From: CAIKMD01 sp036501365
Lineage (GTDB): Bacteria; Pseudomonadota; Alphaproteobacteria; ATCC43930; CGMCC-115725
Length of the DNA stretch: 64,000 nucleotides
NCBI GenBank assembly: GCA_036501365.1
Contig: DASYAL010000087.1
Coordinates: 181,676 to 245,675 of the forward strand
Direction of reading: 5' to 3'
In this document: positions 9,126 to 18,785 of the stretch, piece after piece
Position numbering within the stretch: position 1 is the stretch's first letter
Layout of the letters: every line of letters starts with the position of its first letter
Translations under genes and position numbers: made by a program
Notes under the pieces: model-generated
The model's database searches: none
What the model saw: only the letters and a program-made list of their open reading frames with translations
What the model was told of the DNA's origin: nothing

Positions 9126-9551
9126 ATGCCCAAGACCATCGAGCACATCCACTGGCCGGACGCGCCCGATCTGTGGATGCCTTACGCGCCGGCGATCAAG
9201 GTGAGGGGCGGCACCACGGTCTATCTCGCCGGCGTCACCGCCGCGCCGGTCTATCACCACCATCCGCACCGACCGGAAGAGTTCGACGCGATGCCGCGCG
9301 ACATGGAAGGCCAGGCGCGGGCGGCGCTCGAGAACCTGAAGCGCGGGCTCGAGGCGGTCGGGGCGCGCTTCGCCGACGTCGTCACCGCCGACCGCTTCGT
9401 CACCGATCTTTCCGATCAGGACGCGCTCAACCGCGTCTGGGCCGAATATTTTAAGGACGCCAAGCCGGCAACGACCACGGTCCAGGTGGTGCGGCTGGCC
9501 ACCGATCCGCGCTGCCTCATCGAGATCAACGCCGTGGCGGTCATCGATTAG
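9126..9551 (+). CDS. RidA/YjgF/YER057c/UK114 family protein
   Basis: A 141-residue small trimeric-barrel family member. The N-terminal YAPAIKVRGGTTVYLAG segment, the QARAALENLKRGLEAVGA helix and the ADVVTADRFVTDL strand are typical. Rid proteins hydrolyse reactive enamine/imine intermediates, and members in catabolic operons often act on pathway-specific intermediates. The canonical C-terminal Arg-containing motif of RidA (R105 region) appears here as RLATDPRCLIEINAVAVI, so the substrate-binding Arg may be conserved. It is the last gene of the operon and its stop overlaps by 4 bases the stop of the convergent VOC gene. Confidence 0.88.
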   Translation: MPKTIEHIHWPDAPDLWMPYAPAIKVRGGTTVYLAGVTAAPVYHHHPHRPEEFDAMPRDMEGQARAALENLKRGLEAVGARFADVVTADRFVTDLSDQDALNRVWAEYFKDAKPATTTVQVVRLATDPRCLIEINAVAVID

Positions 9552-9970
9552 CGCTTCGGCGTGTTGTGACCGCGGCGGCCTTGTGCGAATTCGATCGTGT
9601 AGCCGTCGGGATCGCGGGCCTGTGCCGCGCGCTCCCATGCCTCGTCATGCGGCGGCTCGGTGAAGCGCAGGCCGCGCGCCTTGAGCCGCTTGTAGACCCC
9701 GTCGAGGTCGTCGGTCGAAAGCTCGACATGGATCGCGGCGTGCTGCGCCTTGCTGGCGCTTTTGACCCCTTTAAGATTGGCGTGACGCGCGGCCAAGAGG
9801 CCGATCGTGCCGCCTCCCGCGACCCGTACCATGGCGAAGTCGGGCGCACTGTCGATCTCTACTTTGAGACCCAGCGTCTTGCTGTAGAACTTCAGCGACC
9901 GCTTCACGTCTTTCACGGCCAAGGTCAGGCCTTCCATTCGGATGGCCGATTTCGCCGGTTTTGCCGCCAT
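9548..9970 (-). CDS. VOC superfamily (glyoxalase/bleomycin-resistance-like) protein
   Basis: With the start at 9970 the product has 140 residues and a single vicinal-oxygen-chelate domain: MEGLTLAVKDVKRSLKFYS, then a GGGTIGLLA strand, HVELSTDDLDGVYKRL and a closing ARDPDGYTIEFAQG with the usual acidic metal ligand. VOC proteins include glyoxalases, extradiol dioxygenases and resistance proteins; nothing here assigns a substrate. The ATG at 9970 has GGAGCGG about 9 bases upstream, whereas the open frame extends to 10099 with low-complexity basic residues and is not trusted. It is divergent from the SUF operon. Confidence 0.8.
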   Translation of the reverse strand: MAAKPAKSAIRMEGLTLAVKDVKRSLKFYSKTLGLKVEIDSAPDFAMVRVAGGGTIGLLAARHANLKGVKSASKAQHAAIHVELSTDDLDGVYKRLKARGLRFTEPPHDEAWERAAQARDPDGYTIEFAQGRRGHNTPKR

Positions 9971-10125
9971 CGTCGCCGCTCCCGTATTCGCCTTTGCCAA
10001 GGTCCGGAATCTGCGTCTTTTTTGCCGCCGGGACAGCAAAATAATGGTTGCGGGACCTTGACGCTTGGGGTTTATTGCCGATCTTAGATTCAGTACCACA
10101 GCGGTCCTAATTCCGGGCGATCCGT

Positions 10126-10578
10126 ATGGTTATTTTGTCGAAACTCGCCGATTACGGCGTCATTGTCGCGACGCATCTCGCCGCCCATCCGGAGCGGCAG
10201 ATGACCGCCGCCGTGCTCGCGCAGGAGACCAGCCTGCCGCGCGCCACCGTCGCCAAGGTGCTGAAGACGCTTGCCCATGCCGGCATCGTCGCCGGCGCGC
10301 GCGGCGCCGCTGGCGGCTATCGCCTGGCGCGCGACGCCGGCGCCATTTCGGTGGTGCAGGTGGTGGCGGCGATCGACGGCGCCATGGGCGTCACGCAATG
10401 CACCGTGCACGACGATTGCAAGCGCAGCCAGTTCTGCGCGACCCGGCCGCATTGGCATCGCATCAACATCGCGGTCGGCACCGCGCTCGGCGCGATCACC
10501 CTCGCCGAGATGGCCAATCCCTTCGGCCCGCTGCCGGCGCGTCCCGCCGCGCCGACGCGGCCCACAGCGACGCCGTAA
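10126..10578 (+). CDS. Rrf2-family SUF system Fe-S cluster assembly regulator
   Basis: A 150-residue winged-helix regulator. It starts MVILSKLADYGVIVATHLA, as expected for the SUF-specific Rrf2 branch related to IscR. The helix-turn-helix LPRATVAKVLKTLAHAG is followed by the GGYRLARD wing and three cysteines in QCTVHDDCKRSQFC that would ligate an Fe-S cluster. It should sense Fe-S status and control the downstream suf genes; sufB starts only 7 bases after its stop. The Pro/Ala/Thr-rich tail (about 18 residues) is probably disordered. Its operator could not be recognised in the 155 bases upstream. Confidence 0.88.
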   Translation: MVILSKLADYGVIVATHLAAHPERQMTAAVLAQETSLPRATVAKVLKTLAHAGIVAGARGAAGGYRLARDAGAISVVQVVAAIDGAMGVTQCTVHDDCKRSQFCATRPHWHRINIAVGTALGAITLAEMANPFGPLPARPAAPTRPTATP

Positions 10579-10585
10579 TCCGGCC

Positions 10586-12034
<1,449 letters not shown>

Positions 12035-12081
12035 CGCGCAACCTGAAATTACCGAACAAAGCCAATCCGGTTGATCCAGTA

Positions 12082-12834
12082 ATGTTGGAAATCAAAAACT
12101 TACACGCCAAAATTGTCGAAGGACGTGAGATCCTGAAAGGGATCGACCTGAGCGTCAAAGCCGGCGAAGTGCATGCGATCATGGGCCCGAACGGCTCCGG
12201 CAAGAGCACCCTCGCCGGCGTGCTCTCGGGCAAGCCCGGCTACGAAGTAACCCAAGGCAGCGTGACCTATGAGGGCGCCGATCTCCTGGCGCTCGCCGCC
12301 GACGAGCGGGGGCGGGCCGGCGTCTTCCTTGCCTTCCAGTATCCGGTCGAGATCCCCGGTGTGAACAACATGTATTTCCTGCGCGCCGCGCTGAACGCCG
12401 TGCGCCGCGCGCGCGGCGAGAGCGAACTCGATGCCGGGCAGTTCCTCAAGGCGGTGCGCGCCAAGCTCAAGGAGCTAGAGATCGGCGACGATCTCTTGCA
12501 GCGCGGCGTCAATGTCGGCTTCTCCGGCGGCGAGAAGAAGCGCAACGAGATTTTCCAGATGGCGATGCTCGAGCCGAAGCTCGCCTTGCTCGACGAGACC
12601 GATAGCGGCCTCGATATCGACGCGCTGCGTCTCGTCGCGGGCGGCATCAACAAGCTGCGCGCGCCCAATCGAGCGATGGTCCTCATCACCCATTACCAGC
12701 GGCTGCTCGATTACGTCGAGCCGGACCATGTCCACGTGCTGAGCCAGGGCAAGATCGTGATGTCGGGCGACAAGAGCCTCGCGACCGAACTTGAGAAGCG
12801 CGGCTACGCCATGCTCGGCGACGCCGCGGCCTGA
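12082..12834 (+). CDS. sufC: Fe-S cluster assembly ATPase SufC
   Basis: A 250-residue ABC-type ATPase. It has Walker A GPNGSGKST at residues 35-43, the Q-loop FLAFQYPVEIPGV, the signature FSGGEKKRNE and Walker B LALLDETDSGLD. This matches SufC, including the EKKRNEI signature specific to the family. It powers conformational change in the SufBC2D scaffold. The 47-base sufB-sufC gap and the first codons are unusually AT-rich compared with the neighbours. The frame is closed by TGA 12832-12834, with sufD following closely. Confidence 0.97.
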   Translation: MLEIKNLHAKIVEGREILKGIDLSVKAGEVHAIMGPNGSGKSTLAGVLSGKPGYEVTQGSVTYEGADLLALAADERGRAGVFLAFQYPVEIPGVNNMYFLRAALNAVRRARGESELDAGQFLKAVRAKLKELEIGDDLLQRGVNVGFSGGEKKRNEIFQMAMLEPKLALLDETDSGLDIDALRLVAGGINKLRAPNRAMVLITHYQRLLDYVEPDHVHVLSQGKIVMSGDKSLATELEKRGYAMLGDAAA

Positions 12835-12844
12835 GGCGACTCAG

Positions 12845-14137
12845 GTGAACCCCGTGAGCGCGAAGTCCGAAACGGCGCCTTACCGCGCGGCTTTCGACGC
12901 CGCTGCCCCGGCGACGCTGCTCGCGCCGCAGCGGCGCGACGCGCTGGCGCGCTTTGAGGCGCTCGGTTTCCCCAGCCGTCGCGATGAGGCCTGGCGCTTC
13001 ACCGATCTGCGGCCGCTCGCGGCTGCGGCGTTTCCGCCGGCGGTCAAAGGGCCTGCGGGTCCAGCCGATATCGCACGCTACTTCTTCGCCGGCGAGACCC
13101 ATCGCCTCGTCTTTGTGAACGGCCGCTTCGCGCCGGCCCTGTCGAAGATCGGCACGTTGCCCAAAGGCGCGACGCTGGCGGGCACCGCCGACATCGCTGG
13201 CAAGCCAGCACTGGCGCAACGCCTGCTCGATCAGACCGATCTCGCCGGCGGCCAGGCCTTTGCCTCGCTCAACGCGGCGCTGTTCGCCGATGGTTTCGTG
13301 CTGGCACTCGATCCGGGCGTCAGCCTCGACAGGCCGGTCGAGATCATCCACTGGGGCGAGGCGCCGGAGCGCTCGTTCCATCTGCGCAACCTCATCATCC
13401 TGGGCGAGCGCAGCCGCGCCACGGTGATCGAAAGCTTCGCCGGCAAGGGCCATTCCTGGACCAATGCCGTCGCGCTCGTCGTGCTCGGCGCGGGCGCGGC
13501 CTTACGCCACGCGAAGCTCCAGGATGAGGCGCCGGAGGCGATCCATTTCGGCCAGGTGCGTACCGATCTGGCGCGCGATGCGCGCTATGAGAGCTTCGTG
13601 CTGACGCTCGGCGGACGGCTCAGCCGCCATGACAGCTTCGTCAATTTCGCGGAGGAAGGCGCGGCCTGCGGGCTCTTCGGCGCCTATCTCCTGCGCGGCG
13701 AGCAGGAAGCGACCAACGCCACCTTCGTCGATCACGCGGCGCCGCGCTGCACCACCAGCGAGGTCTTCAAGGGCGTGGTCGACGAGCGTGCCCATGGCGT
13801 GTTCCTTGGCAAGATTGCGGTGCGTCCCCAGGCGCAGAAGACCAACGCGCATCAGCTCAATAAGAATCTTCTGCTCTCGCCCCGCGCCAATGTCGACACC
13901 AAACCCGAGCTTGAAATCCTCGCCGACGACGTCAAATGCAGTCATGGGGCGACGGTCGGCGATCTCGATGAAGAGGCGCTGTTCTATCTTGAGGCGCGGG
14001 GCATCCCGGCGTCCGAGGCGCGGCTCATGCTGATCGAGGCTTTCGCAGCCGACGCCATTGATCGGATCGAGGACGATCTAGCCTTGCGCGCGCACCTCCT
14101 TGGGCATGTGCAGCGCCGGCTGGGTCGTAAGGATTGA
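12845..14137 (+). CDS. sufD: Fe-S cluster assembly protein SufD
   Basis: A 430-residue SufD, the beta-helix paralogue and partner of SufB. The N-terminal helical part includes PSRRDEAWRFTDLRPL. The core has HLRNLIILGERSRATVIESF and FVDHAAPRCTTSEVFKGVVD. The C-terminal QLNKNLLLSPRANVDTKPEL and CSHGATVGDLDEEALFYL contain the conserved His (SHGATVG) important for iron handling. GTG 12845 is taken as the start because a GAGG lies 8 bases upstream and the frame before it runs inside sufC; GTG 12854 is an alternative. It overlaps the sufS region at TTGA. Confidence 0.94.
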   Translation: MNPVSAKSETAPYRAAFDAAAPATLLAPQRRDALARFEALGFPSRRDEAWRFTDLRPLAAAAFPPAVKGPAGPADIARYFFAGETHRLVFVNGRFAPALSKIGTLPKGATLAGTADIAGKPALAQRLLDQTDLAGGQAFASLNAALFADGFVLALDPGVSLDRPVEIIHWGEAPERSFHLRNLIILGERSRATVIESFAGKGHSWTNAVALVVLGAGAALRHAKLQDEAPEAIHFGQVRTDLARDARYESFVLTLGGRLSRHDSFVNFAEEGAACGLFGAYLLRGEQEATNATFVDHAAPRCTTSEVFKGVVDERAHGVFLGKIAVRPQAQKTNAHQLNKNLLLSPRANVDTKPELEILADDVKCSHGATVGDLDEEALFYLEARGIPASEARLMLIEAFAADAIDRIEDDLALRAHLLGHVQRRLGRKD

Positions 14138-14142
14138 ACGAC

Positions 14143-15384
14143 GTGAAAGCTGCCGTTGATATCAAAACGCAGGACTTCGATCCGCGCCGCGTGAAGCGCG
14201 ATTTCCCGATCTTTGCCAATAATCCGGGGCTGGTCTTCCTCGACAGCGCGGCGAGCGCGCAGAAGCCGGCCGTGGTGATCGATCGCGTCAGCGAATTCTA
14301 CCGCACCGATTATGCCAACGTGCATCGCGGCGTCTATCGCCTTAGCGCCAAATCGAGCGAGCTCTACGAGAATTCGCGGGCGCGGGCGGCGCGCTTCCTC
14401 AATGCCGCACATGACAGCGAGATCATCTTCGTGCGCGGCGCCACCGAGGGCATCAACCTCGTGGTGCAGAGCTGGGGCGCGGCCTTCCTGAAGCCCGGCG
14501 ACGAGGTGCTGATCACCGAGCTCGAGCATCACGCCAACATCGTGCCGTGGCAGCTTTTGCGCGACCGCATCGGCTTCACCCTCAAAGTCGCGCCGATCGA
14601 CGCGACCGGCGGGCTCGATCTCGCCGCGCTCGAGGCGCTGATCGGTCCCCGGACCAAGATGGTCGCGGTGACCCATCTCGCCAACGCCACCGGCGCGCTG
14701 GTGCCGGTCGAGACCGTCGCGCGCCTCGCCCATGCCAAGGGCGCGAAATTCCTGGTTGACGGCTGCCAGGCGGCGCCGCGGATGAAGGTCGATGTCCGCG
14801 CGATCGATTGCGATTTCTATGCCTTCTCGGGACACAAGCTCTACGGGCCCACCGGCATTGGCGTGCTCTATGGCAAGCGCGAGTTGCTCCAGGCGATGCC
14901 GCCCTGGCAGGCCGGCGGCGACATGATCCTCAACGTCACTTTCGAGAAGACGACCTTCCAGGATCCGCCGGCACGGTTCGAGGCGGGAACGCCCGACATT
15001 TCGGGCGCGATTGGGCTGGCGAGTGCGCTCGATTACATCGATGCACTCGGCCTCGATGCGATCGCGGCGCATGAGGCGGCGCTCACCGAATACGGCATCG
15101 CCAAGCTCGCGGCGCTGCCCGGCCTGCGGCTGGTGCCGGCAGGGCAGCAGCGTTTCGGGATCCTCTCCTTCGCGGTCGACGGCATCCATCCACACGACGT
15201 CGCCAGCATCCTCGATCAGCACAAGGTCGCGGTGCGCGCTGGCCATCACTGCGCCCAGCCGCTGATGGACAAGCTCGATCTCGCCGCGACGACGCGCGCG
15301 TCGTTCGGCGTCTATAACGACGAAAGCGACATCGATGCGCTCGCCGCGGCGATCAAGGCGGCGCAGAAGATGTTCGCGGGTTGA
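14143..15384 (+). CDS. sufS: cysteine desulfurase SufS
   Basis: A 413-residue type II cysteine desulfurase. It has the PLP Schiff-base Lys232 in FSGHKLYGPTG, the TELEHHANIVPWQ cofactor-binding segment and active-site Cys370 in RAGHHCAQP, which carries the persulfide. It takes sulfur from cysteine and passes it to SufU and on to SufB. GTG 14143 is preferred over TTG 14134 because AAGGA (14129-14133) sits 9 bases before the GTG. The stop of sufD falls between these two candidates, so translation is probably coupled. Confidence 0.94.
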   Translation: MKAAVDIKTQDFDPRRVKRDFPIFANNPGLVFLDSAASAQKPAVVIDRVSEFYRTDYANVHRGVYRLSAKSSELYENSRARAARFLNAAHDSEIIFVRGATEGINLVVQSWGAAFLKPGDEVLITELEHHANIVPWQLLRDRIGFTLKVAPIDATGGLDLAALEALIGPRTKMVAVTHLANATGALVPVETVARLAHAKGAKFLVDGCQAAPRMKVDVRAIDCDFYAFSGHKLYGPTGIGVLYGKRELLQAMPPWQAGGDMILNVTFEKTTFQDPPARFEAGTPDISGAIGLASALDYIDALGLDAIAAHEAALTEYGIAKLAALPGLRLVPAGQQRFGILSFAVDGIHPHDVASILDQHKVAVRAGHHCAQPLMDKLDLAATTRASFGVYNDESDIDALAAAIKAAQKMFAG

Positions 15385-15396
15385 GGCTGGGATCGC

Positions 15397-15861
15397 ATGG
15401 AATCGCGCGAGCTTTATCAGGACATCATCTTGGATCACGGGCGCAAGCCGCGTAATTTCCACGCCCTCGCGCATCCGAGTCACTTCGCGCATGGCCACAA
15501 TCCGCTCTGCGGCGACCGCGTCACCGTTTATCTCGAGGTCGAGGGCGGCCGCATCAAGGATGTGAGCTTCGAGGGCAGGGGCTGCGCGATCTCGACCGCT
15601 TCCGCCTCGCTGATGACCGAAGTGCTCAAGGGCAAAACGCTGGCCGAGGCCGAGGCGCTGTTCAAGGCGTTCCATGCCGAGGTGACCGGCGGCGAGCCGC
15701 CGGCGGTCGCGCCGACGCTGCAGGACGATTTCGACCGCCTCGCGCCGCTCGGAGGGGTGAAGGCCTATCCGACGCGCGTCAAATGCGCGACGCTTGCCTG
15801 GCACGCTTTCGAGGCGGCGCTCAAAAGCGGCGCGGTTGGCGCGACCGTGAAGACCGAGTAG
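15397..15861 (+). CDS. sufU: SufU-type sulfur acceptor/scaffold (IscU-like)
   Basis: A 154-residue protein with the three conserved cysteines of the IscU fold (NPLCGD, GRGCAIS, RVKCATLAW). It also has the roughly 20-residue insertion before the last Cys that separates zinc-binding SufU from IscU. SufU accepts the persulfide from SufS, replacing SufE. It lies 12 bases after sufS and 5 bases before the next gene. No sufE or sufA is present in the operon, consistent with this subtype of SUF machinery. Confidence 0.92.
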   Translation: MESRELYQDIILDHGRKPRNFHALAHPSHFAHGHNPLCGDRVTVYLEVEGGRIKDVSFEGRGCAISTASASLMTEVLKGKTLAEAEALFKAFHAEVTGGEPPAVAPTLQDDFDRLAPLGGVKAYPTRVKCATLAWHAFEAALKSGAVGATVKTE

Positions 15862-15866
15862 CGGCG

Positions 15867-16280
15867 ATGACGGTCGAGGACGATCCTTTCGCCTTCCAGA
15901 ACACGACCGCGCCAGCGGACGAGGCGGCCGGCGCGGCGCCGCAAGAGCCCGAGCGGCCGGCTTCGACCGAGAACGATCCCGAGCTGACGCCGCGCGTGCT
16001 CGAGGCGCTCAAGACCGTCCGCGACCCCGAGATTCCGGTCAATCTCGTCGATCTCGGCCTGATCTACGAACTTATCGTCAACAAGGACGGCATCGTCTAT
16101 GTCGAGATGACGCTGACCGCGCCGTCCTGTCCGGTCGCCGGCGAACTCCCCGGACAGGTGCGCGAGGCAATCGCGGAGGTTGAGGGCGTCAACGACGTTC
16201 GTGTGAAGCTGGTCTGGTCGCCGCCTTGGGACAAGGACCGGATGAGCGAAGAGGCCAAGCTCGAACTCGGGCTGATGTGA
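15867..16280 (+). CDS. sufT: SufT-like DUF59/MIP18 domain protein
   Basis: A 137-residue protein. About 38 N-terminal residues are Ala/Glu/Pro-rich and probably flexible. The DUF59 domain follows: VLEALKTVRDPEIPVNLVDLG, then MTLTAPSCPVAGELPGQV with the conserved Cys of the family, and VKLVWSPPWDKDRMSEEAK. SufT/PaaD/MIP18 proteins help mature Fe-S proteins. As the last gene of the suf operon it most likely serves in cluster delivery. ATG 15867 was chosen; the upstream extension overlaps sufU. Confidence 0.9.
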   Translation: MTVEDDPFAFQNTTAPADEAAGAAPQEPERPASTENDPELTPRVLEALKTVRDPEIPVNLVDLGLIYELIVNKDGIVYVEMTLTAPSCPVAGELPGQVREAIAEVEGVNDVRVKLVWSPPWDKDRMSEEAKLELGLM

Positions 16281-16372
16281 CCGGGCGGCGATTCACGCGA
16301 TTGTGACTCCGCGCGCGGCGTGGCTTTCCTATCATCGTCGGTACTGGACAACTTTCCGCTAGAGGGGATGCG

Positions 16373-16855
16373 ATGCGAAATCTCATGCACAAGGGAATGC
16401 TTGCGGCCGGCATCGGGCTATTGCTCGCGGCGGGAACCGTGTCGGTCGTCGCGCAGGAGGGCGATAAGCTGGCGGCGATCAAGGCGCGTCAGGACTTCAT
16501 GAAGGCGCAAGGCGCCGATGTGAAGGCGATCACGGATTACACCAAGGGCGGTGCCGATCAGGCCAAGGCGACCGCGGCCGCGGACGATCTCGTCGCGCGC
16601 CAGCCGAAGATCGAAGGCTTGTTCGTGCCGGGCACGAGCGCGACCGACTTCCCCGGTAAGACCAACGCCAAGCCGGAGATTTGGACCGACAAGGACAAGG
16701 TCGCGGCCATTCGCACGGCTTTGGGCGGCGCCGAGCAGAAGCTCGCCGCCGATGTGAAGACCGGCAACAAGCAAGAGGTCTCCGACGATCTCGCCAACAT
16801 GGGCAAGGTCGGCTGCGGCGCTTGTCACGGCGCCTATCGCATCAAGACTTCGTAA
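16373..16855 (+). CDS. class II cytochrome c (c'/c-556-like)
   Basis: A 160-residue exported protein. The signal peptide has a MRNLMHKG start and a hydrophobic MLAAGIGLLLAAGTVSVVA, with likely cleavage after AQ near residue 28. The mature part is helical and ends with the heme c site Cys148-x2-Cys151-His152 (CGACH) and a following GAYR. That C-terminal placement is diagnostic of four-helix-bundle class II cytochromes. These periplasmic proteins carry electrons or bind NO. It is followed 44 bases later by a diheme cytochrome, so the two may form an electron chain. GAGGGG precedes the ATG. Confidence 0.88.
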   Translation: MRNLMHKGMLAAGIGLLLAAGTVSVVAQEGDKLAAIKARQDFMKAQGADVKAITDYTKGGADQAKATAAADDLVARQPKIEGLFVPGTSATDFPGKTNAKPEIWTDKDKVAAIRTALGGAEQKLAADVKTGNKQEVSDDLANMGKVGCGACHGAYRIKTS

Positions 16856-16899
16856 GCGCTGTCTAGTCGCTTCCGCCGCTTTCGTGTAAGAGGAGGGCC

Positions 16900-17790
16900 A
16901 TGGCGCAACTCCGCGTCCTGGCCCTCCTTGCTTTGCCGATCCTCGCCATTTGCTGCGGCAGGAGCGTGCCCGCGCGCGCGGCCGAAGACGAGGCGGCGAT
17001 CACCCGCGGCGCTTATCTCGCAATCATCGGCGATTGCTCCGCCTGTCACACCGACAAGAAAGCGGGCGGCGCGCCGCTCGCCGGCGGGCGAGCGCTGGCG
17101 ACGCCCTTCGGCACGTTCTACGGACCCAACATCACGCCCGATAAGACGACCGGCATCGGCAATTGGACGGAGGCGCAGTTCAAGCGCGCGTTGCATGACG
17201 GGATCAACGAGCATGGCGCCTACATGTTTCCGGTGTTCCCGTTCACGTCCTTCACCAACATGACCGATAGCGATACCGGCGACCTTTACGCCTATCTGAT
17301 GAGCGTGCCGCCGGTGACGCATCGCGAGCCGCCGAACGCGGTGAAATTCCCCTTCGGCTGGCGGCCGCTGCTGTGGTTCTGGCGCATGCTGTTCTTCAAG
17401 GAAGGGCCGCTGCCGCCGGTCGCGGGGCAGAGCGCCGAATGGAATCGCGGCCGCTATCTCGCCGAGGCGGTCGTCCATTGCCAGGAATGCCACACGCCGC
17501 GCAATTTCCTCGGCGCGCGCGATCGCGCGCATGCCTATGCCGGCAATCCGCACGGACCCGACGGCAACGAGGCGCCTGACATCACCTCCGACAAGAAAGA
17601 CGGCCTCGGCGATTGGAAGATCGGGGATATCGAAGACGTGCTGAAAAGCGGCCTTACGCCTGACGGCGATTCCGTCGGCGAAGGCATGGCCGATGTCGTC
17701 GACGGCACCGGCAAGCTTACCGATGCCGACCGCCGTGCGATCGCGGTCTATATCCAGTCGTTGCCGCCACAGCCGAAGACGCCGAAGTAA
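16900..17790 (+). CDS. diheme cytochrome c
   Basis: A 296-residue exported protein with a signal peptide (LALLALPILAICC, cleavage near ARAA at residue 28). It has two class I heme-c domains: Cys46-x2-Cys49-His50 (CSACH) and Cys194-x2-Cys197-His198 (CQECH). It resembles the cytochrome subunits of membrane alcohol/aldehyde dehydrogenases (GTFYGPNITPDKTTGIG, YAYLMSVPPV). A hydrophobic aromatic stretch, WRPLLWFWRMLFF, between the domains might contact the membrane. It probably passes electrons from a periplasmic dehydrogenase to a terminal oxidase; no dehydrogenase is adjacent. The ABC ATPase begins 2 bases downstream. Confidence 0.88.
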   Translation: MAQLRVLALLALPILAICCGRSVPARAAEDEAAITRGAYLAIIGDCSACHTDKKAGGAPLAGGRALATPFGTFYGPNITPDKTTGIGNWTEAQFKRALHDGINEHGAYMFPVFPFTSFTNMTDSDTGDLYAYLMSVPPVTHREPPNAVKFPFGWRPLLWFWRMLFFKEGPLPPVAGQSAEWNRGRYLAEAVVHCQECHTPRNFLGARDRAHAYAGNPHGPDGNEAPDITSDKKDGLGDWKIGDIEDVLKSGLTPDGDSVGEGMADVVDGTGKLTDADRRAIAVYIQSLPPQPKTPK

Positions 17791-17792
17791 TC

Positions 17793-18776
17793 ATGGCCGC
17801 CGTGCCGATCATCCGCACCGAGAAGCTGGCGAAGCGCTTTCCCGGCCATAAGAAGGGCGAGATCGTCGAGGCGGTGCGCGACCTCGATCTCGACGTGGAT
17901 AAAGGCGAGATTTTCGGCCTCTTGGGTCCGAACGGCGCCGGCAAGACCACGGCGATGCGCATGCTTTGCACGTTGCTCGTGCCATCGAGCGGAAAGGCGA
18001 CGGTAACGGGCTTCGATCTGGCAACCCAGGCCGGCGAGATCCGCCGCCATATCGGTTATGTCGGCCAGAAGGGCGGGATGGAGCAGGTCGCGACCGGCCG
18101 CGAGAATCTGATGCTGCATGCGCAGCTCTATCGCATGACCAAGGCGGAGGCCGCGCGCCGCACCGACGCGCTGATCGAGCGGCTGAATCTCGCCCATTTT
18201 GCCGACCGCAAGACCGAGACCTATTCCGGCGGCCAGCGCCGCATCTTCGATCTTGCCTCGGGCGTCATCAACGCGCCCGAGCTGCTGTTCCTCGACGAGC
18301 CGACCACCGGCCTCGATCCGCAGAGCCGTGTCCGCGTCTGGGACGAGGTGCGGGCGCTGCATGAGCAGGGCACGACCATCTTCCTGACGACGCATTATCT
18401 CGAAGAGGCCGACGAGCTCTGCGACCGCGTCGCGATCGTCGATCTCGGCCGGATCGTCGCGCTCGGCACGCCGGCGGCGCTGAAAAAGCAGATCGCCGGC
18501 GACATCCTCACAGTCAATTACGATACCGCCGATCGGGCGCAGGCGGCTGCGCGGCTGCTCGAGGGCAACGCGCTGGTGCTGGAGCGGCAGGAGATCGATG
18601 GCGGACTCCAGCTTTATGTCGATCGCGGCGACGAGGCGCTGCCGGTGATCCTGCGCGTCCTCGGCCAGGGTGGCGCGGCGCCGAAATCCGTCCATCTCTC
18701 GCGGCCGTCGCTCGACGACGTTTTCCTGAAGCTCACCGGCCGCTCGATGCGCGATTCCGAGCAAACCTCTCACTAG
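17793..18776 (+). CDS. ABC-2 type exporter ATP-binding protein (DrrA-like)
   Basis: A 327-residue ATPase with Walker A GPNGAGKTT at residues 45-53, signature YSGGQRRIFDLAS, Walker B LLFLDEPTTGLD and the switch His in LTTHYLEEADEL. The C-terminal extension of about 90 residues is typical of the daunorubicin-resistance DrrA group. Note the signature reads GGQRRIFDLA rather than the commoner GGMRRRLELA. It should drive the permease encoded 9 bases downstream. The exported substrate is unknown; drug, lipid or polysaccharide are possible. Confidence 0.92.
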   Translation: MAAVPIIRTEKLAKRFPGHKKGEIVEAVRDLDLDVDKGEIFGLLGPNGAGKTTAMRMLCTLLVPSSGKATVTGFDLATQAGEIRRHIGYVGQKGGMEQVATGRENLMLHAQLYRMTKAEAARRTDALIERLNLAHFADRKTETYSGGQRRIFDLASGVINAPELLFLDEPTTGLDPQSRVRVWDEVRALHEQGTTIFLTTHYLEEADELCDRVAIVDLGRIVALGTPAALKKQIAGDILTVNYDTADRAQAAARLLEGNALVLERQEIDGGLQLYVDRGDEALPVILRVLGQGGAAPKSVHLSRPSLDDVFLKLTGRSMRDSEQTSH

Positions 18777-18785
18777 CGGGCGACG

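Noticed and set aside
10058..10090. Possible promoter TTGACG with a downstream TAGATT before the SUF regulator
   Set aside because: The -35-like hexamer is good but the best -10-like match is 21 bases away, and no other element agrees.
13984..15804. A 606-codon minus-strand frame opposite sufD-sufS-sufU
   Set aside because: It has no recognisable motif and lies fully against well-defined suf genes.
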